Shown here: positions 9,564 to 17,099 of the stretch, in pieces
How the letters are laid out: each line of letters opens with the position of its first letter
Numbering within the stretch: the first letter of the stretch is position 1
Assembly: GCA_022843125.1 (NCBI GenBank)
Contig: JALHOG010000027.1
Location: forward strand, 1-61,863
Direction: 5' to 3'
DNA: 61,863 nucleotides
Origin: Ilumatobacteraceae bacterium
Lineage (GTDB): Bacteria; Actinomycetota; Acidimicrobiia; Acidimicrobiales; Ilumatobacteraceae
Translations under genes and position numbers: made by a program
Notes under the pieces: model-generated
Database searches by the model: none
Told to the model about the DNA's origin: nothing
What the model saw: the letters and a program-made list of their open reading frames with translations, nothing else

Positions 9564-10564
9564 CAGGGGACGATCACGAGCTTGGCGTGGGCGTGGCCTT
9601 CGCCGAGGTAGCGCAGCGCGGCCGCGGTGTCGGCGAGCGGGTAGGTGCGTTCGACGACGGGTGTGATCGCGCCGGAGGCGAGCATGCCGGCGAGCGTCTC
9701 GAGGTCGTCGGGCTTCACCGACGCGGTGACGTTGGTGAACCGCTTGCCGCCCCCGATCGCCGCGACCTTGCGGATGATCGCTTCGCGCATCGGGCCGAAC
9801 CAGCCGTGCTTCGGACCGGTGATCATCACGGCGATGCCGCCCGCAGCCAGCACTCGGCTGGTCTGCCGCCATCCGCGGGTGCCGGCGTTGTCGAACAGGA
9901 CGTGCTGATCGCGGACGATCTCGGTGTAGTCGTCGAGGGTGTAGTCGATGACGCGGTCGGCACCGAGCGTGCGGACCATCTCGACCTTCGCGGTGCTGCA
10001 CACGGCGGTCACCTCGGCGCCGAGCGCCTTGGCGATCATCACCGCCAGCGTGCCCACGCCCCCCGACGCGCCGTTGATCACGACCCGCTGTCCGGGCTGC
10101 ACACCGGCGTGGTCGCGGAGACCTTGCAGCGCGGTGAGGCCGGCGAGCGGGACGCACGCCGCCTGCTCGAAGCTGACGTTGCCCGGCTTGTGCGCGAGCT
10201 GGCGTTCCTCGGCGATCGCGTAGGCGGCGAACGACCCCCAGCCGATGTCGCCCATCACCTCGTCGCCGACGCGGAAGCGGGTGACGGCGGCGCCGACTGC
10301 GGTGACGATGCCGGCGAGGTCGGCACCGGGTACCGGGTGCTTGGGTCGCCGGACGCCGGCGATGACGCGCGCCATCCGCGGTGTTCCGGAGGTGACGTGC
10401 CAGTCGAACATGTTGAGCGAGGCGGCGCGCACCTGCACGAGCACCTGGCCGGCGCCGGGAGTGGGCACCGGCAGTTGCCGCAGCTCGAGCACGTCGGGGC
10501 TGCCATAGCGGTCCTGGACGATCGCGCTCATCAGCGCAGTGTCGGTCGTGTTCGTCGTCGCCAT
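9563..10564 (-). CDS. zinc-independent MDR oxidoreductase (quinone reductase-like), first of pair
   Basis: A 333-residue MDR protein related to the coupled downstream gene. Visible motifs are VRAASLNMFDWHVTSG, GADLAGIVTAVG, VGDEVMGD and the nucleotide-binding INGASGGVGTLAVMIAKALG. No zinc ligands, so it is a quinone oxidoreductase or enone-reductase type enzyme. It is transcribed away from a TetR regulator, with three 18-base direct repeats in the shared promoter region. Induction by a quinone or electrophile is plausible but inferred. Confidence 0.85.
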   Translation of the reverse strand: MATTNTTDTALMSAIVQDRYGSPDVLELRQLPVPTPGAGQVLVQVRAASLNMFDWHVTSGTPRMARVIAGVRRPKHPVPGADLAGIVTAVGAAVTRFRVGDEVMGDIGWGSFAAYAIAEERQLAHKPGNVSFEQAACVPLAGLTALQGLRDHAGVQPGQRVVINGASGGVGTLAVMIAKALGAEVTAVCSTAKVEMVRTLGADRVIDYTLDDYTEIVRDQHVLFDNAGTRGWRQTSRVLAAGGIAVMITGPKHGWFGPMREAIIRKVAAIGGGKRFTNVTASVKPDDLETLAGMLASGAITPVVERTYPLADTAAALRYLGEGHAHAKLVIVP

Positions 10565-10575
10565 AGTGGATCCTA

Positions 10576-10629
10576 CTTACATCGTAAGGTCGTCGTACGA
10601 CGTAAGGTACACGTACGACGTAAGGCTCG
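10576..10629. promoter_or_regulatory. three tandem 18-base direct repeats, probable TetR operator
   Basis: The shared promoter between the oxidoreductase pair and the TetR gene carries three head-to-tail units with the core CGTACGACGTAAGG: cores at 10594-10607 and 10612-10625, and a diverged first unit at 10576-10589 (CTTACATCGTAAGG). The exact 18-base period places all units on one helix face in sequence, a usual layout for a local repressor. Confidence 0.6.
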
Positions 10630-10648
10630 CAAGGGGGTGGGGCGTAGC

Positions 10649-11371
10649 GTGTCACCCGTGGCCATCGCCCCCGCCCCCGACGAGCAGCCGCCGGTGCGCG
10701 CGCCGCTCACCCGGGAGCGGGTGTTGCGGGCGGCGACCGCGTTGGCCGACACCGGCGGCATCCCGGCGCTGACGATGCGCAACCTCGCCCAGTCGCTCGG
10801 GGTGGAGGCGATGTCGCTCTACCACCACGTCGCCAACAAGGAGGCGCTCCTCGACGGCGTCGTCGAGATGCTCGTCGCCGAGGTGGAGGACGAGATCGGC
10901 GGGTTCACGGTCGAGTCCGGTGTGGCCGATTGGATGCCGGTGATGCGGGGCCGTGTGCTCGCGGCGCGGCGCGTGATGCTCCGCCACCGGTGGGCGCCGA
11001 CGTTGATCGAGACGCGCACGAACATGCCGGCGGCGCTGTTGCGCTACTTCGACTCGATGCTCGGCATCTTGATCGAGGGTGGGTTCTCCAACGATCTCGC
11101 GCACCACGCGATGCATGCGATGGGGAGCCGGTTCCTCGGCTTCGACCAGGAGCTGTTCAAGCCGAACGCGGCGGGGTCGGAGAGCCCCAACGCGGCGATG
11201 CTCGTCGATCTCGCCGCGCATCTCCCATATCTGGCGGCGATGCTCGCCGAGGTCGCCCACGACGATCCGGACACCACGCTCGGCTGGTGCAACGACCAGG
11301 CCGAGTTCGAGTTCATGCTCGACATCCTCCTCGAAGGCCTCGAACGCCGCCGCGCACGGCTGGCCAGCTGA
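10649..11371 (+). CDS. TetR/AcrR family transcriptional regulator
   Basis: Ligand-responsive repressor of 240 residues. The N-terminal HTH reads RERVLRAATALADTGGIPAL then MRNLAQSLGVEAMSLYHHVANKEAL, a standard TetR helix-turn-helix with the YxHxxNKxxL end. The rest is a helical ligand and dimer domain of the TetR_C type. The GTG at 10649 is preceded by AAGGGGG; a second GTG at 10658 is possible. Divergent from the two MDR oxidoreductases, which are its likely targets along with itself. Confidence 0.85.
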   Translation: MSPVAIAPAPDEQPPVRAPLTRERVLRAATALADTGGIPALTMRNLAQSLGVEAMSLYHHVANKEALLDGVVEMLVAEVEDEIGGFTVESGVADWMPVMRGRVLAARRVMLRHRWAPTLIETRTNMPAALLRYFDSMLGILIEGGFSNDLAHHAMHAMGSRFLGFDQELFKPNAAGSESPNAAMLVDLAAHLPYLAAMLAEVAHDDPDTTLGWCNDQAEFEFMLDILLEGLERRRARLAS

Positions 11372-11380
11372 CGCTGCAGC

Positions 11381-11794
11381 TCAGGGGGCGAGGCGGACCA
11401 GGCCGACGAGCAGGGTGCTCCAGGCAGCGGCGAACGTGACCATCCATCGGGTCTGCCGGCCGATCGCATCGACGATCTCGGTGCGCTGCGTCGCCATCTC
11501 CGTGCGAAGGTTCGCGGCGCTCACCCGGATCTCGGTGCGCACACCGGTGTCGAGCGCATTGATCTCACTGCGCAGCTCGGACCCGAGCGCCTTCATCTCG
11601 CCGCGCAGTTCGCCGCCGAGCGCTTGCATCTCGCTGCGCAACGTGCGGTCGAGGACGTTCAGGTCGTCCTTCGTGGCGACTTCGTTCCAGGTGACCGGTG
11701 GGAGGTGGGCCATGAGTGTGTCGGCCTCCTCGGGTCCGAGCATGGCGTCGAGTCTGCGGTGCAGGTTGAGTCGGGTGCGGTCGTCGACCGGCAT
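11381..11794 (-). CDS. coiled-coil protein with C-terminal membrane anchor
   Basis: A 137-residue protein. It opens with a short helical region, LHRRLDAMLGPEEADTLMAHL, and continues into a heptad-like coiled coil (repeated LxSEMxALxxELR units, about residues 45-110). It ends in one hydrophobic segment (WMVTFAAAWSTLLVGLV), which suggests a tail-anchored membrane protein. The opening resembles the 55-residue protein encoded at 18754-18921. The ATG at 11794 follows GAGGAGAAC, a good ribosome site. Function unknown. Confidence 0.7.
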   Translation of the reverse strand: MPVDDRTRLNLHRRLDAMLGPEEADTLMAHLPPVTWNEVATKDDLNVLDRTLRSEMQALGGELRGEMKALGSELRSEINALDTGVRTEIRVSAANLRTEMATQRTEIVDAIGRQTRWMVTFAAAWSTLLVGLVRLAP

Positions 11795-11874
11795 GATGTT
11801 CTCCTCGCGGAACGTGGTGTACAACGAGGGGAAGTCGGCGACCGCACGTTACCAAAGGGGTGCCACACCGCATC

Positions 11875-11939
11875 CCAACCCCGTTCCGGTCACCGAAGTG
11901 CGGCGGCAGTGCCGCGGAACGGTGACAAGAACGGGTTGG
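11875..11939. repeat. intergenic palindromic repeat, copy 3 (CCCGTTC family)
   Basis: Arms CCAACCCCGTTCCGGTCACC (11875-11894) and GGTGACAAGAACGGGTTGG (11921-11939) around a second, internal GC hairpin. Located just after the stop of the leftward PspC gene. Confidence 0.75.
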
Positions 11940-11949
11940 GGGGGGCGGG

Positions 11950-12180
11950 TCAGGCGGGGTGTGGGGTCGGGGGTGCGAGGGGTTCGGCGGGGGCGGACTC
12001 CATCAGCCACCAGAGCAGGGGGTAGGCGATGAGTGATGCGCCGCTGACGAAGATGCCGGCGACCATGGCCACTCGGACGAGGAGTGGATCGAGGTCGAAG
12101 TAGCGGGCCAGGCCCGAGCAGACACCACCGATCTTCTTGTCCGCGGTGTCGCGGAGGAGGGGCTGATCTCGGCGTGACAT
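11950..12180 (-). CDS. PspC-domain small membrane protein
   Basis: A 76-residue single-domain PspC protein. Residues LLRDTADKKIGGVCSGLARYFDLDPLLVR are the family core (charged, then GGVCSGLA), followed by a hydrophobic segment (VAMVAGIFVSGASLIAYPLLWWLM) and a short Pro tail. PspC proteins sit in the inner membrane and sense envelope stress. The ATG at 12180 is set by GAAAGGAAC upstream. It stands alone, without pspA nearby. Confidence 0.8.
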   Translation of the reverse strand: MSRRDQPLLRDTADKKIGGVCSGLARYFDLDPLLVRVAMVAGIFVSGASLIAYPLLWWLMESAPAEPLAPPTPHPA

Positions 12181-12297
12181 GAGGTGTTCCTTTCGTGGGG
12201 GGACACCTCGATGGTCGCGCCGCCGCAGCGCCGGCTCCATGGGGCTACCCCGACGATTGCCACACCAGCCCGCACCCCGTCGCGGGGGGAGCCGGCG

Positions 12298-12921
12298 TCA
12301 GCGGCCGAACTCGCTGCCGACGATCTGGATCTCGCGGATGCGATACGGGATCGTCGTCGTCTGGTTGACGTCGGACGCGCTGCCGAACGTGCTCGCGCTC
12401 GTGGTCCACGAGAGGGTCCAGCGCGACGTGATCGTGAACTCGGTCCGACCGATGTCGTCGGAGTCGGTGAATGTGTGACCGCACGGGCCCTCGTCGATCT
12501 CTTCCCGGGCGCTGTCGGGGATCGGTGTGCCGACCCCTTCGCAGACGATGGGGCGACCGTCGTCGAGGTCGAACGTGGTGGTCGTGATGCGGGCGGTCGC
12601 CTCTGCCCAGAGCGGTCCGAGCTCGGCGCGTATGGTGATCGGCCCGGCCTGCTCGACGGCGAGCCACATGCCGAGGTTGATCGTGCCGATGTTGGGCGGG
12701 TTGATCGCAGGGATGGGTGCACCGATCAGCGCGGTCGCCTCGTCGACGATTCCCGGCACGCGGATGTCGGGGCTGGGCGGTTCGACGACCCACCATTCGA
12801 AGTCACCGGTACTCCGGTCGCTCCGACGATGACGTCGACGAGCGTCGCCGTCCGCGCGACCGAGCCACCGGTGGTGACACGCCCGCCCGCGGCCGACCCC
12901 ACGACGACGGTCCGCCCGCAA
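12298..12921 (-). CDS. secreted-protein paralogue lacking its N-terminus
   Basis: From about base 12810 to the stop the product aligns well with the C-terminal half of the protein at 58983-59858. Shared landmarks are INPPNIGTINLGMWLAV, TCEGxG-type and EEIDEGPCGHTF segments, a TITSRWTLSW strand and a final IREIQIVG. Residues before that are Arg-rich and look out of frame, and no signal peptide can be found in any frame upstream. The gene is probably 5'-truncated or frameshifted, so the start is arbitrary. On the opposite strand the missing part is a Pro/Thr-rich ORF (12829-13080). Confidence 0.5.
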   Translation of the reverse strand: MRADRRRGVGRGRACHHRWLGRADGDARRRHRRSDRSTGDFEWWVVEPPSPDIRVPGIVDEATALIGAPIPAINPPNIGTINLGMWLAVEQAGPITIRAELGPLWAEATARITTTTFDLDDGRPIVCEGVGTPIPDSAREEIDEGPCGHTFTDSDDIGRTEFTITSRWTLSWTTSASTFGSASDVNQTTTIPYRIREIQIVGSEFGR

Positions 12922-13080
12922 CGCGCGACCACCACCACGACCCCGACGGCGGTACCCGAGACCCGCCCGGCGAACACCCAGCCGCCGATCTCGCGCCCGC
13001 AGGCAACACCACCCCCGGCATCACGACCGACGACGACCACCACGACGCCGCCACCATCCACCCGCCCTCCCCGCCCCTAG

Positions 13081-13136
13081 CCCGTTCGGGTCACCAACCC
13101 GGGGCGACGGTGCCTCAACTCGGTGACCGGAACGGG
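13081..13136. repeat. intergenic palindromic repeat, copy 4 (CCCGTTC family)
   Basis: Arms CCCGTTCGGGTCACC (13081-13095) and GGTGACCGGAACGGG (13122-13136), 20 bases after the stop of the leftward mazF-like gene. Confidence 0.7.
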
Positions 13137-13155
13137 GTTGGCGACGGGCTGGCGG

Positions 13156-13494
13156 TCAGTGGTTGAGGAGGGTCTTCAGGATGATGGCGATGCGCGCGCT
13201 CGTGGCCGGGTCGATCGCTCCGAGGCGGTGGACGAGGCGGCGACGGTTGACGGAGCGGATCAGCTCGCACTGGACGTAGCTGGTGTGGTCGAGACCGTTG
13301 GTTGCGCTCGGCTCGACCTCGACGTGGATCGACAGGCCGCGCCGGCTGGTGGTGATCGGGCAGACGATCACGAACGGGAAGTCGGCGCCGAACGTGTCGG
13401 GCGGGCCGATCACGACGGCGGGGCGGTGGTGGGCGGGTTCGCCGGGATACGGATCACCGAAGTCGACGAGCCAGATCTCGTCAGGCGATGCCAT
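13156..13494 (-). CDS. mazF: MazF/PemK-family endoribonuclease toxin
   Basis: A 112-residue mRNA interferase. The N-terminal EIWLVDFGDPYPGEPAHHRPAVVIG is the PemK signature (W-x-V-D-F-G then R-P-A-V-V), followed by VCPITTS and a C-terminal dimer helix LGAIDPATSARIAIILKTLL. It cleaves single-stranded RNA when freed from its antitoxin. The start overlaps the end of the antitoxin gene by 14 bases, giving coupled synthesis. Slightly shorter at the N-end than the Arg-rich members. Confidence 0.85.
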   Translation of the reverse strand: MASPDEIWLVDFGDPYPGEPAHHRPAVVIGPPDTFGADFPFVIVCPITTSRRGLSIHVEVEPSATNGLDHTSYVQCELIRSVNRRRLVHRLGAIDPATSARIAIILKTLLNH

Positions 13495-13717
13495 CGCGCA
13501 CCGACGTGACCTCGGCGTCGGCGAGGTAGTCGGCCCACGCCTTGGGGTCGGAGCGCAGGGCGCTGATCTCGTCGCTCACGTGGTGTGCGAACCGTTGACG
13601 GCGGAGGGCCTCGGCCGCCGCGCGGGTGGTGGCGATCAGCGTGTCGCCGGTCTCGGCGGCGAGATCGAGCAACGCCTGACGCGTCTCGAGGTCGACTCGG
13701 ATCGTCGTCGTGGTCAT
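13481..13717 (-). CDS. mazE: antitoxin of the MazEF-like pair (ribbon-helix-helix)
   Basis: A 78-residue antitoxin. It begins TTTIRVDLETRQALLDLA, a ribbon-helix-helix DNA-binding unit, and has an acidic C-terminal tail (DPKAWADYLADAEV) that would cover the toxin. It is the first gene of the pair, as usual for MazEF. Two overlapping palindromes lie immediately before the start and are its expected operators. Confidence 0.8.
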   Translation of the reverse strand: MTTTTIRVDLETRQALLDLAAETGDTLIATTRAAAEALRRQRFAHHVSDEISALRSDPKAWADYLADAEVTSVRDGIA

Positions 13718-13725
13718 CGTCGCAG

Positions 13726-13752
13726 TCTACAAACTGTAGACATCATGTCTAC
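13726..13752. promoter_or_regulatory. double palindromic operator/promoter of the MazEF-like pair
   Basis: TCTACA-AAC-TGTAGA (13726-13740) overlaps a perfect 17-base palindrome GTAGACATCATGTCTAC (13736-13752). On the minus strand TAGACA and TAGACT lie 16 bases apart as -35 and -10, embedded in the palindromes. The ATG lies a few bases on. This gives tight autoregulation by the antitoxin. Confidence 0.7.
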
Positions 13753-13780
13753 ACGCCCTGGTCACGGGGTGAGGGTGGCG

Positions 13781-15136
13781 TCAGCTGGCGAGGCGGCCGT
13801 GGGCGAGGTCGGCGGTGTCTCCGGCTTGTGTGCCGGTGGCCCAGCCGAGTGGGTCGTGGCCGCCGCGCACGGGTCGCGAGGTGAGGTCTCCGAACCGCTC
13901 CCGCACGTGGTCGTCGATGGCGACCGCGCGGCTGCGGAGGACGGGGAGGAGCGACCCGCCGCTTGACGCTTCCGCTTCGGCGGTCAGGCGATCGGTGACC
14001 TCGCTGAGGCGTTGACCGATGCGGTTGACGTAGGCGAGGAGGAACGCCGACCGGAACGACCGGCTTCTCGTCCGTGCGCCGGCTGCCGCATTGCGGCCGG
14101 CCTCGGCGAGCGCGCTCTGTGCCTGGAGGAGGAGCGACGTGTAGAGCAGCTCGGTGGCGTCGAGGTCGGCGGGATACCCGACGACGGTCGACAGCGACAG
14201 GTCGTTGTAGAAGATCGATCGGCAGCGGTTGGCCTGGGCGATCACCTGGAGCAGGAGCGACTTGGCGTCGGCGTAGGGGTCGTCGATCGCGACCCTGATC
14301 GTGGTGGGCGTGTCGGCGCTTTGCCCTCGCGCGCCGGCCGCTGCCAGCATCGCCGAGTCGATCGCGTGTCTGGTCATCAGCTCGTGGGCCTTGGCGGTGA
14401 AGGCGGCGGCTTCGGCGTCGAACGTGGTCGACTCGGCTTTGGTGAGAAGCGCCCGGACCTTGTCGAGCACGGCCCGGTCGACGCTGTCGGTGCCGGCACG
14501 CCACCCGGTCGGACGCGACGACTCGCCGGCGCCCGTGCCTGGCGGCGGGATGAGCACGTCGAGCGGGGGGAGGCGGTGCAGCATCGCCACCGCCTCGAGC
14601 CCGGCGACGATCCCGCGCTCGGGTACGGGGTGGTGCCGACCGGCCCAGCCGGCCACCCACCGCGCCTCGTCGGCGAGCAGCTGGGCGGCGAGGCCGAGCT
14701 GCTCGATCTGGTCGGCCCAGCGACGGTCGAGTGTGTCGGGCGACCGGCGGGCGTGGTCGGCGGCGATGGCGGATCGGACCAGATCCTCGGTGGCGGCCGC
14801 GCCGGTGCGTCTGGCGTGGCGCACCAGCTCGATCGGCTGCCACCCGCGGGTCCACAGTGCGGTGATCGCTCGCCCCAGCTCACCTTCGATCGCGCGGTGC
14901 ACCAGCGTTGCCGGCGCGGCGATCAACGCCCGGATCTCGCGCACCGTCGACGGATGTGCCCCGAGTGCGAGCGCTCGCGCCGCGTGGAACACGAGCGCGT
15001 CGACGTCGAGGCGCTCGGCGGCAGGAGGGTCGGTGTGATGGTGGGCGCGATCGCGTGGTGCGTCGTGCCGAGGCGAGCGTTGCTGGTGGCGTGCCTTCGC
15101 CTTCGCCGCTCGTCGTGCCCGGTTGTTCTTCCCCAT
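13781..15136 (-). CDS. DUF2786-domain protein, putatively damage-inducible
   Basis: A 451-residue soluble protein. The first 40 residues are basic (MGKNNRARRAAKAKARHQQR), suggesting nucleic-acid contact. Near residue 225 comes LDKVRALLTKAESTTFDAEAAAFTAKAHELMTRH, read here as the DUF2786 signature (K-x-x-x-L-L-x-K-A-E-S-T-x-x-x-E-A). A conserved C-half follows with LAYVNRIGQRLSEVT. DUF2786 proteins are widespread and uncharacterised. The promoter is one of the best matches to the TGCCACACCCC/TANNNT motif and the ATG is effectively leaderless, pointing to coregulation with recQ. It stands alone. Confidence 0.75.
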   Translation of the reverse strand: MGKNNRARRAAKAKARHQQRSPRHDAPRDRAHHHTDPPAAERLDVDALVFHAARALALGAHPSTVREIRALIAAPATLVHRAIEGELGRAITALWTRGWQPIELVRHARRTGAAATEDLVRSAIAADHARRSPDTLDRRWADQIEQLGLAAQLLADEARWVAGWAGRHHPVPERGIVAGLEAVAMLHRLPPLDVLIPPPGTGAGESSRPTGWRAGTDSVDRAVLDKVRALLTKAESTTFDAEAAAFTAKAHELMTRHAIDSAMLAAAGARGQSADTPTTIRVAIDDPYADAKSLLLQVIAQANRCRSIFYNDLSLSTVVGYPADLDATELLYTSLLLQAQSALAEAGRNAAAGARTRSRSFRSAFLLAYVNRIGQRLSEVTDRLTAEAEASSGGSLLPVLRSRAVAIDDHVRERFGDLTSRPVRGGHDPLGWATGTQAGDTADLAHGRLAS

Positions 15137-15143
15137 GTGCCCG

Positions 15144-15165
15144 ACGGTACGGAGGGGGTGTGGCA
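15144..15165 (-). promoter_or_regulatory. TGCCACACCCC promoter of the DUF2786 gene
   Basis: TGCCACACCCCCTCCG followed directly by TACCGT as the -10, with the ATG 7 bases further on. The 16-base distance to the -10 equals that of recA-NDp promoters. Confidence 0.6.
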
Positions 15166-15175
15166 GCCCAGGCCC

Positions 15176-15235
15176 ACCCCGTTCCGGTCACCGAATTGCG
15201 GCAGGGCCGCCGCAGGTTGGTGACCAGAACGGGGT
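15176..15235. repeat. intergenic palindromic repeat, copy 5 (CCCGTTC family)
   Basis: Arms ACCCCGTTCCGGTCACC (15176-15192) and GGTGACCAGAACGGGGT (15219-15235), about 35 bases after the stop of the leftward nucleotidyltransferase gene. Confidence 0.75.
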
Positions 15236-15269
15236 AGGGCCGAGTACCTCGTCGCCGAGGCGGGGTTCG

Positions 15270-15782
15270 TCAATCCGGATGTGCGCGGCGCTGGATCTGG
15301 TATGGGTCGTCGGGAGCGTCCGGGTACGCCTCCCGGTACTCGGTCGCTGCTTGCGTCGCCGACGTGAAGCCACAGAGCGGCCACAGCGCGACGAGGTCGT
15401 CGAAGTCGCGCGTGCGCGCTGCGTCGACCTTCATCAGGAAGACCTGGCGCAACGGAGCCCCGAGCACGCGGAGGCGTGGATGGTCGACCAGCACCTCGCA
15501 GTCGCTGTCGGCCAGCGTGTCGGGGCGGAACGCCGATGCCGAGTCGTTCAGCCAGGTCGGTGACAGGTCGTGGCGCTGGGCGACCACCTGCGCCGCCCGG
15601 CGGACTGCGGCGGGGAGTTGGCGGATGGCGTCCACGTCGGCCGTGGTCGACCGGAGCTGATGGAACGCGAGGAGTGCGCCGCCGGCGATGACGATGGTGT
15701 GGCGTTCGTGGTCCGCCAGTTCATCGGCGACCTCGTGGAGGTAGGCGGCGATCTCGTGCGCTTCGAGTGGACGTTCAGGCAT
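15270..15782 (-). CDS. DUF6036-like nucleotidyltransferase, putative toxin (module A)
   Basis: A 170-residue protein with a minimal nucleotidyltransferase core: IVIAGGALLAFHQLR then TTADVDAIRQL, the G-G-x-x-L...S/T-x-D-x-D arrangement of AbiEii/MenT-like enzymes. A VFLMKVDAARTRDFDDL segment supplies the Lys-Asp region. Such proteins act as toxins by adding nucleotides to RNA or protein. The start overlaps the upstream XRE gene by 8 bases. A diverged copy of the whole pair lies at 19706-20964. The substrate is unknown. Confidence 0.7.
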   Translation of the reverse strand: MPERPLEAHEIAAYLHEVADELADHERHTIVIAGGALLAFHQLRSTTADVDAIRQLPAAVRRAAQVVAQRHDLSPTWLNDSASAFRPDTLADSDCEVLVDHPRLRVLGAPLRQVFLMKVDAARTRDFDDLVALWPLCGFTSATQAATEYREAYPDAPDDPYQIQRRAHPD

Positions 15783-16371
15783 CGCCGTTCGCCGCCTGAC
15801 GCCACAGGGTGGCCTCGTCGACGAAGAGCCGACGGGTCGCGAGTTGGTGCGGGGTCGCGGCCTTGATCGCCGCTCGTTGGCGCGGGGTGGCTGGCATCAG
15901 GAAGGTGTCGGCCTCGAGGTCGGGCGCAGTCGCTGTCCACGCCGGCCGAGCGAGATGGTGATCATCGGCGAGCTTGTCCGCGATACCGGCCAGCAATGCG
16001 TCGATGACGTCCGATCCGGATGAACCGGGTGGTGTTGCGATCGCGTCAGCGGTCTCGTCCGGTTGGAGCGCGAGGTGGTCGAGCGCGGCGCGCAGTCGGG
16101 TCCAATCAGGTCGGACCTCATCCGGTCGATCAGCCCAGGCGTCGGTGAGGTCCGCCAGGCGGATCGTTGCCCTTCGGGGTGCATCGAGCCGCAGCTCGCG
16201 CCCGGCGGCGCCGAGGATGCTCCGAAGAGTGCCGACCGTGGGGTCGATGCGCCCCGACTCGATCCGAGTGATCGTGGTCGCGGCGACGCCTGCCCGCGCG
16301 GCCAGCGCGCGGATGCTGAGCCCGGACCCGAGCCGAGCGTGCCGCACCAGTGTCGAAGGGTCGTCGATCAC
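15775..16371 (-). CDS. XRE-family antitoxin with conserved C-terminal domain (module A)
   Basis: Residues 4-60 form an XRE helix-turn-helix (LSIRALAARAGVAATTITRIESGRIDPTVGTL). A conserved 110-residue region follows, shared with the protein at 19706 (PDWTRLRALxDxL, SGSDVIDALLA, ADKLADD, ATPRxRA). This second part probably binds the nucleotidyltransferase. The GTG at 16371 is preferred over the longer ATG start (16398): it aligns with the GTG of module B, and TACGCT lies 7 bases before it, giving a leaderless message from the palindrome GCGTATACGC. Confidence 0.7.
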   Translation of the reverse strand: MIDDPSTLVRHARLGSGLSIRALAARAGVAATTITRIESGRIDPTVGTLRSILGAAGRELRLDAPRRATIRLADLTDAWADRPDEVRPDWTRLRAALDHLALQPDETADAIATPPGSSGSDVIDALLAGIADKLADDHHLARPAWTATAPDLEADTFLMPATPRQRAAIKAATPHQLATRRLFVDEATLWRQAANGDA

Positions 16372-16425
16372 GACTGTGAGCGTATACGCATACATCATGC
16401 GGTGCTCGTGCCAACCGGCGCTCGG

Positions 16426-16863
16426 TCAGTCGAGGTTGTTGGGGGCGGCGTCGGGGTGGGGGACCTCGACGACTCTGAGGTTGGTGATGCCCGCGAAGTC
16501 GTCGGGGTTGACGGTGTAGACGGGCAGGTCGTTGGCGATGGCCGTCGCGGCGATCAGTGCGTCGTAGGCGCCAGCTGAGCGCTTGCGGCCGGCGCGCCGG
16601 AGGTCGTTGGCGACGCGGGCGAAGGCGCGTGCGGCCGCCGCGTCGAACGGCACCGGTGTGAAGTCGGCCTCGGCCTGCTGCACGTGTGCCTGGCGGGCGG
16701 CCCGCTCGGTGTCGTCGGCTGCGACCAGCGGCCCCACCGACAGCTCGGCGAGCGTGATCGCGCTGATGGTGGGATCGTCCGGCAGCACGGACGGATCACG
16801 CAACCGCGGCAGCAGGATCACCGTGCTCGTGTCGAGCAGGCCGCGCCCGGGTTCGGTGCCCAT
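16426..16863 (-). CDS. vapC: PIN-domain toxin (VapC family)
   Basis: A 145-residue PIN ribonuclease. Acidic residues are in GLLDTSTVIL (first Asp), ITLAELSVG (Glu) and GAYDALIAATAI (third Asp), with YTVNPDDFAGI near the end. It would cleave tRNA or rRNA when unrestrained. Its ATG overlaps the stop of the Phd-type antitoxin in a TGATG. Confidence 0.85.
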   Translation of the reverse strand: MGTEPGRGLLDTSTVILLPRLRDPSVLPDDPTISAITLAELSVGPLVAADDTERAARQAHVQQAEADFTPVPFDAAAARAFARVANDLRRAGRKRSAGAYDALIAATAIANDLPVYTVNPDDFAGITNLRVVEVPHPDAAPNNLD

Positions 16864-17099
16864 CACAGCGAGGGGTCGACGACGGCGTCGATGTCGGCTC
16901 GCACTGCGGCCGGGTCGACGTGGGGGAGGTGCCGCCACCGTTCGAGCAGGGTCGCAGGATCGAGACCGCGGCGCGGGAGCGGCGTGAGCTCGGCGACGGG
17001 CCGCCCGGCGCGCACGATCGTGATCGTCTCGCCTGCCTCGACCCGGTCGAGCACGTCGCCACCGTGGTTGCGGAGCTCGCGGACGTTCACGACTGCCAT
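16863..17099 (-). CDS. Phd/YefM-family antitoxin
   Basis: A 78-residue antitoxin. VNVRELRNHGGDVLDRVEAGE and ITIVRAGRPVAELTPL are the Phd/YefM fold (DNA-binding and dimer core). The tail LPHVDPAAVRADIDAVVDPSL should wrap the PIN toxin. This tail is nearly repeated at the end of the nucleotidyltransferase at 20299-20964, which suggests a fossil module there. The start overlaps the end of the gene at 17087 by 13 bases. Confidence 0.85.
   Translation of the reverse strand: MAVVNVRELRNHGGDVLDRVEAGETITIVRAGRPVAELTPLPRRGLDPATLLERWRHLPHVDPAAVRADIDAVVDPSL

Noticed and set aside
9503..10648. N-terminal extension of the TetR frame
   Set aside because: It runs antisense through two recognisable oxidoreductases; the GTG at 10649 with its ribosome site is the natural start.
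12829..13080. Pro/Thr-rich rightward ORF as a real gene
   Set aside because: No signal peptide, ribosome site or globular domain; kept only as an oddity beside the truncated paralogue.
4209..15235. Palindromic repeats as integron attC sites
   Set aside because: They lack the attC core sites and spacing (no GTTRRRY/RYYYAAC pair with imperfect arms), and no integron integrase is present.
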